A DNA stretch of 11,183 nucleotides from Bacillota bacterium. Its GTDB lineage: Bacteria > Bacillota > Clostridia > Lachnospirales > Lachnospiraceae. The notes below the pieces were generated by a model. It made no database searches, was not told where the DNA came from, and was given only the letters and a program-made list of their open reading frames with translations. The stretch lies in assembly GCA_023387655.1 (NCBI GenBank), contig JAEWHR010000173.1, positions 1 through 11,183 on the forward strand. The letters are read 5' to 3'. The position numbers were made by a program, and so were the translations under genes. Shown piece after piece: positions 4,961 through 11,183 of the stretch. How positions within the stretch are numbered: position 1 is the first letter of the stretch; each line of letters opens with the position of its first letter.

Positions 4961-7696
4961 ATGGATTTTAGCAGAAAGGGTGTCGTCAAGAAGCAACGTG
5001 ATATCAAGTCTACGAGTAAGCGAATGAATTCAAAAATTCGTATCACGCTTTTTCGTGTATCTATGATTTGCATTGTATTCTTAGGCATCATAGGCGTAGT
5101 ATCCGTATCCGGAGCAGTGAAGGGAATTATTGATTCAGCCCCTGACATAGGGCAGGTTAATATCGATCCGGAAGGTTTTGCTAGCCACATTTATTATAGC
5201 GACGGGACTTTAGCACAAGAATTAATTGGTGCAGAATCTAATCGTATCTTAGTTTCTATTGATGAAATCCCAGATGTACTGGAACATGCCTTTATCGCTC
5301 TCGAAGATGAGCGTTTTTACGAGCATGACGGTATCGATGTTTACGGTATTTTCCGTGCAGGTTTCTCTGTATTAAAAACAAAAGGACTCGGCTTTGGTGG
5401 AAGTACCATTACACAACAGCTATTAAAGATAAAAGTTTTTAATTACGGTAATGAGGCCAATGCTGTTGATAAGATTGTTCGTAAGATTCAAGAACAGTAC
5501 CTTGCAATCAAACTAGAGGATATCTACACTAAGGATGAAATTTTAGAAGCTTATCTAAATAACATTAACCTTGGTAATGGTGCATTTGGTGTACAAACTG
5601 CAGCGCAGAGCTATTTTGGTAAAGATGTCTCTGATCTAACTTTATCAGAAGCTTCTGTAATAGCTCCAATTGCTCTTTCCCCTGTTCGTTGTAATCCAAT
5701 TAACTATCCTGAAAAGAATGCAGAGCGTAGAAAAGACTGCTTAGATAATATGCTTCGTCTTGAATATATTACAAAAGAGGAATATGATGCTGCCCTTGCA
5801 GATGATGTGTACAGCCGAATCAAACAGCACAATGAAGAAAAGGCACCAGGTACGTATTATTCTTACTTTACAGACGAGGTAATTGAACAAGTATTATCCG
5901 ACCTTCAAACCAAAAAAGGTTATACGCAAGATGACGCTACCTATATGCTTTATAGTGGTGGATTGAAAATTTACACTACTCAAGATAAAACAATTCAAGG
6001 TATCGTAGATAAATACTTTCAAGATGAGTCAAATTTCCCAGCTATTGGGGAAGGTTCCTATTATGAGATGAAATATGACTTATCCGTTTATGAAGATGAA
6101 GATACCGTTACTCATTATCATACGAATGACCTACTTGAATATTTTAAAGATTTTAAAGATACAGAAGGTCTTTACTATCATGAGCCTTATACCTCAAAAG
6201 TCGGTATAAACACTCTTGGATTTAGTAAGGAAGATATGGAAGCTAAGATCGAAGAATTCCGCAATGCAAAAGTGAAAGAAGATCAAGAATATGTTGAGAA
6301 TAAGCAGATTACATTACAGCCTCAAACTTCCATGACAATTATGGACCAACATACTGGTAACGTTGTAGCTTTGTATGGTGGCCGTGGTACTAAGACTGGT
6401 AACCGTACTACAAATCGTGCATCAAACTCTCAGCGTCAGGTTGGTTCAACCTTTAAGGTATTGGCTTCTTTCCTACCGGCTCTTGATTCAGGTCGTTATA
6501 CACTTGCAAGTGTAATGGATGACTCAGCATACACTTATCCAGGTTCTACCGATACTGTAACCAACTGGAATAAGAAGTATAAAGGCTTAAGTACAATGCG
6601 TGAAGCCATCTATAATTCTATGAATATCATTGCCTGTCGTTTTATGGAGGCCGTTACACCAAGAAAAGGCTTTGACTATTTAACAAGTCTTGGATTTGAT
6701 TTAATAGAGTTAAAAGTTTTAGAGAATGGAAAGACCTATTCTGATATCGGTGTTCCTCTTGCCTTAGGTGGTATCACAGAGGGTGTAACAAACGTGGAAT
6801 TAACCGCTGGTTATGCTGCAATTGCTAATGGTGGTGTTTATAATGAACCGATTTATTATACTAAGGTCGTAGATCAGAATGGAAAAGTAATTCTTTCGAA
6901 TGAGCCAAGTTCAAAGCAAGTAATGTATTCTTCCACTGCATGGTTATTAACAAATGCAATGGAGGATACCGTTAAGAAAGGTACTGCAACAAGCATAAGA
7001 TTCCGTAATTACTCTATGCCGATTGCAGGAAAGACTGGTACCTCAACGTCAGATTACGACTTATGGTTTGTTGGATATACTCCATATTATACCTCTGCTA
7101 TCTGGACTGGTTTTGATTATAACTTCCCACAGAAGAATAAATCCTATCACAAAGCCTTATGGAGAAATATTATGGAGGAAATTCACTCCACTCTTAAGTT
7201 AGAAAACAAGGCATTTACAAAACCAGACTCCATTGTAACTGCCGAGATTTGTACAAAATCCGGACAATTGGCAGTTCCTGGATTATGTGATAAGGCATTA
7301 GGTGGTGACACCACAAGAATTGAATATTTTGCTAAGGGAACCGTTCCAACGCAAACCTGTACAGTTCATACAAAAGTAAGTATCTGTAAGGAATCTGGAC
7401 ATTTTGCAACTCCTTATTGTCCACTAGATTCTTTAGAGGAAAGAGTTTATTTGATTAAAGAAGAAACTAGCCCAACCGATGATACCCCATATATCTTACC
7501 AAAGGGTGATCTTGCAACTCCTTGTCCAATTCATAATGAAAATACTGTAACTCCTCCAACGGATGATGAAGAGAATGAGACACCAGTTGCACCAGAGGAA
7601 CCGGAGGATGAAGGTGAAAATAATGAAACACCGGTGGAACCAACGACTACACCTCCACCAGTTATTATTATTCCACCATCTGATGATCAACCATAA
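4961..7696 (+). CDS. Class A penicillin-binding protein 1A-type, copy 1 (911 aa)
   Basis: This bifunctional peptidoglycan synthase polymerises lipid II into glycan chains and cross-links stem peptides outside the membrane. The start at 4961 has AGGAGG six bases upstream and aligns exactly with copy 2. Residues 1-32 are basic and cytoplasmic; about 33-55 form the membrane anchor. The GT51 glycosyltransferase has EDERFYEHDG at 115-124 (E115 is the expected catalytic residue), GGSTITQQLLK at 146-156, RKIQE at 174-178, and EILEAYLNNINLGNGAFG at 193-210. A linker (about 363-450) precedes the transpeptidase, whose motifs are S496-T-F-K499 (nucleophile S496), S553-M-N555 and K691-T-G-T694. The tail has a repeated Cys motif (ICTKSGQLAVPGLC 763-776; ICKESGHFATPYC 808-820), further C800 and C855, an acidic Pro/Glu linker and a PTTTPPPVIIIPPSDDQP end. 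It has its own promoter, leader and terminator. It should be sensitive to beta-lactams. Confidence 0.95.
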   Translation: MDFSRKGVVKKQRDIKSTSKRMNSKIRITLFRVSMICIVFLGIIGVVSVSGAVKGIIDSAPDIGQVNIDPEGFASHIYYSDGTLAQELIGAESNRILVSIDEIPDVLEHAFIALEDERFYEHDGIDVYGIFRAGFSVLKTKGLGFGGSTITQQLLKIKVFNYGNEANAVDKIVRKIQEQYLAIKLEDIYTKDEILEAYLNNINLGNGAFGVQTAAQSYFGKDVSDLTLSEASVIAPIALSPVRCNPINYPEKNAERRKDCLDNMLRLEYITKEEYDAALADDVYSRIKQHNEEKAPGTYYSYFTDEVIEQVLSDLQTKKGYTQDDATYMLYSGGLKIYTTQDKTIQGIVDKYFQDESNFPAIGEGSYYEMKYDLSVYEDEDTVTHYHTNDLLEYFKDFKDTEGLYYHEPYTSKVGINTLGFSKEDMEAKIEEFRNAKVKEDQEYVENKQITLQPQTSMTIMDQHTGNVVALYGGRGTKTGNRTTNRASNSQRQVGSTFKVLASFLPALDSGRYTLASVMDDSAYTYPGSTDTVTNWNKKYKGLSTMREAIYNSMNIIACRFMEAVTPRKGFDYLTSLGFDLIELKVLENGKTYSDIGVPLALGGITEGVTNVELTAGYAAIANGGVYNEPIYYTKVVDQNGKVILSNEPSSKQVMYSSTAWLLTNAMEDTVKKGTATSIRFRNYSMPIAGKTGTSTSDYDLWFVGYTPYYTSAIWTGFDYNFPQKNKSYHKALWRNIMEEIHSTLKLENKAFTKPDSIVTAEICTKSGQLAVPGLCDKALGGDTTRIEYFAKGTVPTQTCTVHTKVSICKESGHFATPYCPLDSLEERVYLIKEETSPTDDTPYILPKGDLATPCPIHNENTVTPPTDDEENETPVAPEEPEDEGENNETPVEPTTTPPPVIIIPPSDDQP

Positions 7697-7963
7697 GATT
7701 TAGTAATTTTATCAGATATCGTATATTTGACGATAAAGCAACTCTGTTATAACAGGTAAAATAGAATTAATATAATTTTCACTTACCATTAAGGAGCTTT
7801 TGCACTGCAAAGGCTCCTTTTTTGTACCCATGCTTTCCGATATGCAATATGATAAGCTATGGGATTAGCTATACCTTTCAGAAAACTGACATGGAAATGC
7901 TATGACACTTATCTCCATTCTTAGATAAAAAATTCATTTTACATTCCTTGTTCATTGGCTGTG
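7697..7963. other. Spacer between the two PBP units
   Basis: No gene is visible. Besides the terminator at 7791-7823 it holds a 12-bp perfect palindrome CTGTTATAACAG (7744-7755) and a small dyad TATCGT-N7-ACGATA (7717-7735). These lie in the 3' region of copy 1 and have no counterpart after copy 2. The stretch 7824-7963 shows no feature I can name. Confidence 0.5.
7791..7823 (+). terminator. Rho-independent terminator of PBP copy 1
   Basis: AAGGAGCTTTTGCA (7791-7804) pairs with TGCAAAGGCTCCTT (7806-7819) with one G-U pair, followed by a T-run to 7823. It lies about 95 bp past the stop of copy 1, so the second PBP must rely mainly on its own promoter. Confidence 0.9.
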
Positions 7964-7976
7964 TCCTTAACTTTCA

Positions 7977-8005
7977 TTGAATTTTTTACAACATTATGAT
8001 AAAAT
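7977..8005 (+). promoter_or_regulatory. Promoter of PBP copy 2
   Basis: TTGAAT (7977-7982), a 17-bp spacer and TAAAAT (8000-8005) with TGA before it (extended -10) are present. Spacing and both boxes match the copy 1 promoter, while the spacer sequence has changed. Predicted start is near 8012. Confidence 0.7.
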
Positions 8006-8011
8006 GGAATA

Positions 8012-8147
8012 ATCAGCCAATAATAGATATAAGAATATTTCTTCCTATCGTTCTTATATCGTATCTGTAAAGAGATTTACCAAAACTATAAAGTAAATCA
8101 ATATCCACTCTGTATTGTATATTTTATAGTAGCTTTTAATTAGGAGG
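8012..8147 (+). promoter_or_regulatory. Structured 5' leader of PBP copy 2, candidate cis-regulatory RNA
   Basis: Hairpin 1 is a perfect 10-bp pairing of GATATAAGAA (8026-8035) with TTCTTATATC (8051-8060), with a 15-nt loop. Hairpin 2 pairs ACTATAAAGTA (8085-8095) with TATTTTATAGT (8120-8130), 11 pairs with one G-U. A small internal loop and the inner stem CAATA (8099-8103) / TATTG (8113-8117) follow. The closing pair is A-U here and G-C in copy 1, a compensatory change. AGATTTACC (8073-8081) is conserved between the hairpins. AGGAGG (8142-8147) follows 11 nt after hairpin 2. Confidence 0.5.
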
Positions 8148-8153
8148 TTACCT

Positions 8154-10877
8154 ATGGATTTTAGCAGAAAAGGTGTCATAAAGAAGCAACGCGATATCAA
8201 GTCTACCAGTAAGCGATTAAACTCAAAATTTCGTATCACACTATTTCGCCTATGTATATTATGCTTTGTTTTTCTAGGCGTCATTGGTGTAGTTGCAGTT
8301 TCTGGAGCAGTGAAGGGAATTATTGAGTCAGCCCCAGACATTGGCCAAGTTAACATAGAGCCAAATGCTTTTGCCAGCCATATTTATTATAGCGATGGAA
8401 CTTTAGCACAAGAACTAATCGGTGCAGAATCAAACCGTATCTTAGTTAGCATTGATGAAATCCCTGATGTACTAAAGAACGCCTTTATTGCTCTCGAGGA
8501 TGAGCGTTTCTATGATCATGACGGTATCGATGTCTACGGTATCTTTCGTGCTGGTTTCTCTGTGTTAAAAACAAGGGGCTTTGGCTTTGGTGGAAGTACC
8601 ATTACACAACAGTTACTTAAGATAAAAGTATTTAATTATGGTAATGAACCAAATGATGTCGATAAGATTGTTCGTAAATTACAAGAACAGTATCTAGCAA
8701 TAAAATTAGAAGACATCTATACGAAGGAGGAGATATTAGAGGCGTATCTAAATAATATTTATCTTAGTAATAGTGCCCATGGTGTCCAGACTGCGGCACA
8801 AAGCTATTTTGGAAAAGATATCTCTGAACTAACTTTATCAGAAGCCACAGTAATTGCGCCAATTGCTCTTTCTCCGGTATATTGTAACCCTATTAATAAT
8901 CCCCAAAGGAATGCAAAACGTAGACTGGACTGTTTAGACATTATGCTGCGTCTTGAATTCATTACGAAAGAGGAATATGATTCTGCCCTAGCTGATGATG
9001 TGTACAGCCGTATTAAAAAGTACAACGAAGAAAAGGCTCCTAGTACGTACTATTCCTATTTTTCGGATAAAGTATATGAACAAGTGTTATCCGATCTTCA
9101 GACAAAGAAGGGATATACGCTAGATGATGCTACTTACTTACTTAATAGTGGAGGATTAAGTATCTATACCACTCAAGATAAAACCATTCAAGATATCGTA
9201 GATAAGTATTTTCTAGATGAGTCAAACTTCCCAGCTATTGGAGAAGGTTCCTATTATTACTTGAAATATGCCCTATCCGTTTATGATGATAAAGATAATG
9301 TCACTCATTATCATATCAATGACCTAATGGAATATTTTAAAGATTATAAAGATACAGAGGGCCTTTACTATCATGAACCTTATACTCCAAAGGTAGGTAT
9401 AAACTCCCTTGGATTTAGTAAGGAAGATATGGAGGCTAAGATTGAAGAATTCCGTAATGCGAAAGTAAAAGAAGATCAGGAGTATCGTGAGGAAAAACAG
9501 ATTATCATACAGCCACAGACTTCAATGACAATTATGGATCAGCATACTGGTCATGTCGTTGCTTTGTATGGTGGCCGTGGCAATAAGACTGGTAGCCTTA
9601 CAACAAATCGTGCTACAAATACCACGCGTAATGTAGGTTCAACCTTTAAGGTATTGGCTTCCTTCCTCCCAGCTCTTGATTCAGGTCGTTTTACACTTGC
9701 CAGTGTCATGGATGATGCAGCATATACCTATCCCAATAGTGAAAGTACCGTAACCAACTGGAATAAAAAGTACAAGGGCTTAAGTACGATGAGAGAGGCC
9801 ATCTATAGTTCTATGAACATCATTGCTTGCCGTTTTATGGAGGCAGTGACGCCAAGAAAAGGATTTGATTATTTAACAAGTCTTGGATTTAATTTAGTTG
9901 AGTTAAAAGTTATAAACGGAAAGAAATTTACAGATATCGGTGTTCCTCTTGCTTTAGGTGGTATCACAGAAGGTGTAACAAATGTAGAATTGACCGCAGG
10001 ATATGCTGCAATTGCGAATGGCGGTGTTTACAACGAACCTATCTATTATACAAAGGTACTTGACCAGAGTGGTAAAGTCATACTTTCGAATGAACCAAGT
10101 TCCAAACAAGTTATGTATTCTTCCACCGCATGGTTATTAACCAATGCAATGGAGGATACCGTAAAGAAAGGTACTGCAACAAGCATTCGATTTAACTCCA
10201 TGGCGATAGCAGGAAAGACTGGTACTTCCACGTCAGATTACGATTTATGGTTTGTTGGATTTACTCCGTATTATACTTCTGCTATATGGACAGGATTTGA
10301 TTATAGCTTCCCACAAAAGGAAAAATCCTATCACAAAGTATTGTGGAGAAATATTATGGAAGAAATCCATTCTACTCTTTCGTTAGAAAACAAGGCATTT
10401 GTAAAACCAGACTCCATTGTTTCTGCTAAAATATGTATAAAATCAGGTCAACTAGCAGTTCCTGGGCTATGTGATAAAGCACTAAGCGGTGATTGCACTA
10501 GAACTGAATATTTTGCTAAGGATACCATTCCAACGCAGGCCTGTACAGTTCATACAAAAGTAAGTATCTGTAAGGCTTCTGGGCATTTTGCAAGTCCATA
10601 TTGTCCACTGGATTCCTTGGAAGAAAAAGTTTACTTAATCAAAGAAGAAACTAGCGAAACCGATGATACCCCATATCTATTACCGACGGGTGATATTGCT
10701 ACAACTTGCCCAATCCATAGCGAAGGCACTGTTGCTCCTCCAACGGATGGAGATTATTATGAAACACCAATAGGATCAGAAGATGAGGAAGATTATGATG
10801 ATTATGAGATGCCTATAGTACCGACCACTACACCTCCTCCTGTTATTATTATCCCACCTTCTGATAATCAGCCGTAG
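8154..10877 (+). CDS. Class A penicillin-binding protein 1A-type, copy 2 (907 aa)
   Basis: This is a paralogue of the upstream PBP, about 85% identical by hand count, with the same bifunctional layout and export topology. The start at 8154 has AGGAGG six bases upstream. GT51 motifs: EDERFYDHDG at 115-124, GGSTITQQLLK at 146-156, RKLQE at 174-178. The following segment reads YLNNIYLSNSAHG, with serines at 205 and 207 where copy 1 has glycines, and H209 for F209. Transpeptidase motifs are intact: S496-T-F-K499, S553-M-N555 and K688-T-G-T691. The Cys repeat is kept (C761, C773, C806, C817), with C797, C852 and an extra C781. The acidic linker is richer in Asp/Tyr (EDEEDYDDYE) than in copy 1, but the end PTTTPPPVIIIPPSDNQP is conserved. 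The membrane segment differs at most positions of 33-38. Transpeptidase activity is expected; glycosyltransferase activity may be altered. Confidence 0.95.
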   Translation: MDFSRKGVIKKQRDIKSTSKRLNSKFRITLFRLCILCFVFLGVIGVVAVSGAVKGIIESAPDIGQVNIEPNAFASHIYYSDGTLAQELIGAESNRILVSIDEIPDVLKNAFIALEDERFYDHDGIDVYGIFRAGFSVLKTRGFGFGGSTITQQLLKIKVFNYGNEPNDVDKIVRKLQEQYLAIKLEDIYTKEEILEAYLNNIYLSNSAHGVQTAAQSYFGKDISELTLSEATVIAPIALSPVYCNPINNPQRNAKRRLDCLDIMLRLEFITKEEYDSALADDVYSRIKKYNEEKAPSTYYSYFSDKVYEQVLSDLQTKKGYTLDDATYLLNSGGLSIYTTQDKTIQDIVDKYFLDESNFPAIGEGSYYYLKYALSVYDDKDNVTHYHINDLMEYFKDYKDTEGLYYHEPYTPKVGINSLGFSKEDMEAKIEEFRNAKVKEDQEYREEKQIIIQPQTSMTIMDQHTGHVVALYGGRGNKTGSLTTNRATNTTRNVGSTFKVLASFLPALDSGRFTLASVMDDAAYTYPNSESTVTNWNKKYKGLSTMREAIYSSMNIIACRFMEAVTPRKGFDYLTSLGFNLVELKVINGKKFTDIGVPLALGGITEGVTNVELTAGYAAIANGGVYNEPIYYTKVLDQSGKVILSNEPSSKQVMYSSTAWLLTNAMEDTVKKGTATSIRFNSMAIAGKTGTSTSDYDLWFVGFTPYYTSAIWTGFDYSFPQKEKSYHKVLWRNIMEEIHSTLSLENKAFVKPDSIVSAKICIKSGQLAVPGLCDKALSGDCTRTEYFAKDTIPTQACTVHTKVSICKASGHFASPYCPLDSLEEKVYLIKEETSETDDTPYLLPTGDIATTCPIHSEGTVAPPTDGDYYETPIGSEDEEDYDDYEMPIVPTTTPPPVIIIPPSDNQP

Positions 10878-10948
10878 GCAATCATATTTTTTATATAAAA
10901 AGAAAACTTAGTTTATTTGATTTTATTAGTAAAGCACTAATTCCTTAT

Positions 10949-10997
10949 AAAACGAGTGATAATGTTTCTTCAATGAAACATTTTTCACTCGTTTTTT
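10949..10997 (+). terminator. Rho-independent terminator of PBP copy 2
   Basis: An 11-bp perfect stem AAAACGAGTGA (10949-10959) / TCACTCGTTTT (10985-10995) is capped by an inner stem AATGTTTC (10961-10968) / GAAACATT (10975-10982). A T-run extends to 10997. The A-rich left flank means it may also serve the convergent spoVAE-like gene, though the T-run on that strand is shorter. Confidence 0.9.
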
Positions 10998-11007
10998 AAA
11001 GTGTTAC

Positions 11008-11043
11008 AAATAACAAATAATAAATAATGAATAATAATAATAT
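11008..11043. repeat. AAT-rich low-complexity run
   Basis: A run of AAT/AAC-type triplets lies in the spacer between the two convergent genes. It is noncoding and looks like simple-sequence DNA; no function is proposed. Confidence 0.5.
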
Positions 11044-11060
11044 GTCTTTCTATATTGTTT

Positions 11061-11183
11061 CTATTCTTTCATCTTCGGACTAAATATCAAGGACGCAATA
11101 TAACCAAATATAAGAGCAGAAGAAATTCCAACGGCAGACGAAGTAAAGCCACCTTTAAACAATCCAATAAATCCTTCCTTATC
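11061..11183 (-). CDS. spoVAE: SpoVAE-like stage V sporulation membrane protein, C-terminal 40 residues only
   Basis: The reading frame enters from the right edge and stops with TAG at 11063-11061. The visible residues include KEGFIGLFKGGFTSSAVG, then ISSALIFGYIASLIFSPK, ending KMKE. This is a last hydrophobic helix closed by an F-x-PK end, as I recall for the C-terminus of SpoVAE/SpoVAEb (about 115-120 aa). SpoVA proteins form the inner-membrane channel that moves calcium dipicolinate into the developing spore and out at germination. If the usual order holds, spoVAD and spoVAC lie just outside the window on the right. Only a third of the protein is visible, so the name rests on a remembered pattern. 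Confidence 0.72.
   Translation of the reverse strand, partial: DKEGFIGLFKGGFTSSAVGISSALIFGYIASLIFSPKMKE

Larger units (their letters stand above)
4746..7696 (+). repeat. First copy of a ~2.9-kb tandem duplication (promoter + leader + PBP gene)
   Basis: Sequence similarity to 7964-10877 begins at GCTGT...TAACTTTCATTG, upstream of the -35 box. It continues through promoter, leader and coding region and stops at the stop codon; the 3' flanks do not match. The start codons are 3193 bp apart. Scattered synonymous and amino-acid differences throughout show the duplication is old, not an assembly error. Confidence 0.9.
7964..10877 (+). repeat. Second copy of the tandem promoter + leader + PBP duplication
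   Basis: Homologous to 4746-7696 from the promoter upstream flank to the stop codon. Compared with copy 1 it has two short in-frame deletions (one residue near 588 and two just before the KTG motif) and a diverged acidic tail. The leader is shorter because the loop of hairpin 2 is reduced. Confidence 0.9.

Noticed and set aside
4930..5190. Minus-strand open frame opposite the start of PBP copy 1, with a relative at 8054-8356 opposite copy 2
   Set aside because: The two resemble each other only because the PBP genes are duplicated; neither has a ribosome binding site, and both lie antisense to well-supported coding sequence.
4746..10877. Tandem PBPs as an assembly or sequencing artefact
   Set aside because: The copies differ throughout at synonymous and non-synonymous sites, with small in-frame indels and unrelated 3' flanks, so they are true paralogues.
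1..11183. CRISPR array, tRNA or rRNA genes
   Set aside because: No regularly spaced direct repeats and no tRNA-like cloverleaf or rRNA sequence was seen on either strand.

Overview
The window is AT-rich DNA from a spore-forming, low-GC Gram-positive bacterium. Strong AGGAGG-type ribosome binding sites, the end of a spoVAE-like spore gene, a DUF4250 protein, RarA, a VanZ-like protein and clostridial-style class A penicillin-binding proteins point to the Clostridia. A Lachnospiraceae member of the Lachnoclostridium phytofermentans type is the best guess, but this is inference from gene content and not a database match.

Left part (1-2868, all minus strand): the start of a secreted C-type-lectin-fold protein runs off the left edge. 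A gene-poor stretch (530-1056) follows, with a strong hairpin terminator at its right end. Next come a small two-helix membrane protein and rarA, the replication-fork AAA+ ATPase.

Middle (2869-4702): a DUF4250 gene faces away from rarA across a spacer rich in inverted repeats, and it converges on a VanZ-like membrane protein gene. The VanZ-like gene in turn diverges from a YigZ/IMPACT-family gene that has a good sigma-A-type promoter.

Right part (4746-10877): two full-length, bifunctional class A penicillin-binding proteins (911 and 907 aa, about 85% identical by hand count) lie head to tail. Each copy carries its own duplicated promoter (TTGnnn, 17-bp spacer, TAAAAT with an extended -10) and its own untranslated leader of roughly 140-160 nt. 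The leaders share a two-hairpin fold whose second stem is kept by a compensatory base-pair change, so this looks like a cis-acting RNA element. The copies have diverged in regulation (an inverted repeat over the -35 box in copy 1 only), in the glycosyltransferase domain (two glycines of a conserved motif are serines in copy 2), in the membrane anchor, and in the acidic tail linker. The extreme C-terminus and a Cys-containing repeat are preserved. A hairpin terminator follows each copy.

Right edge: the last 40 codons of a convergent minus-strand gene match the C-terminal end of SpoVAE, a membrane component of the spore dipicolinic-acid channel.

The most notable content is the tandem PBP pair with its structured leaders. 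The rest is ordinary housekeeping and small membrane-protein genes.
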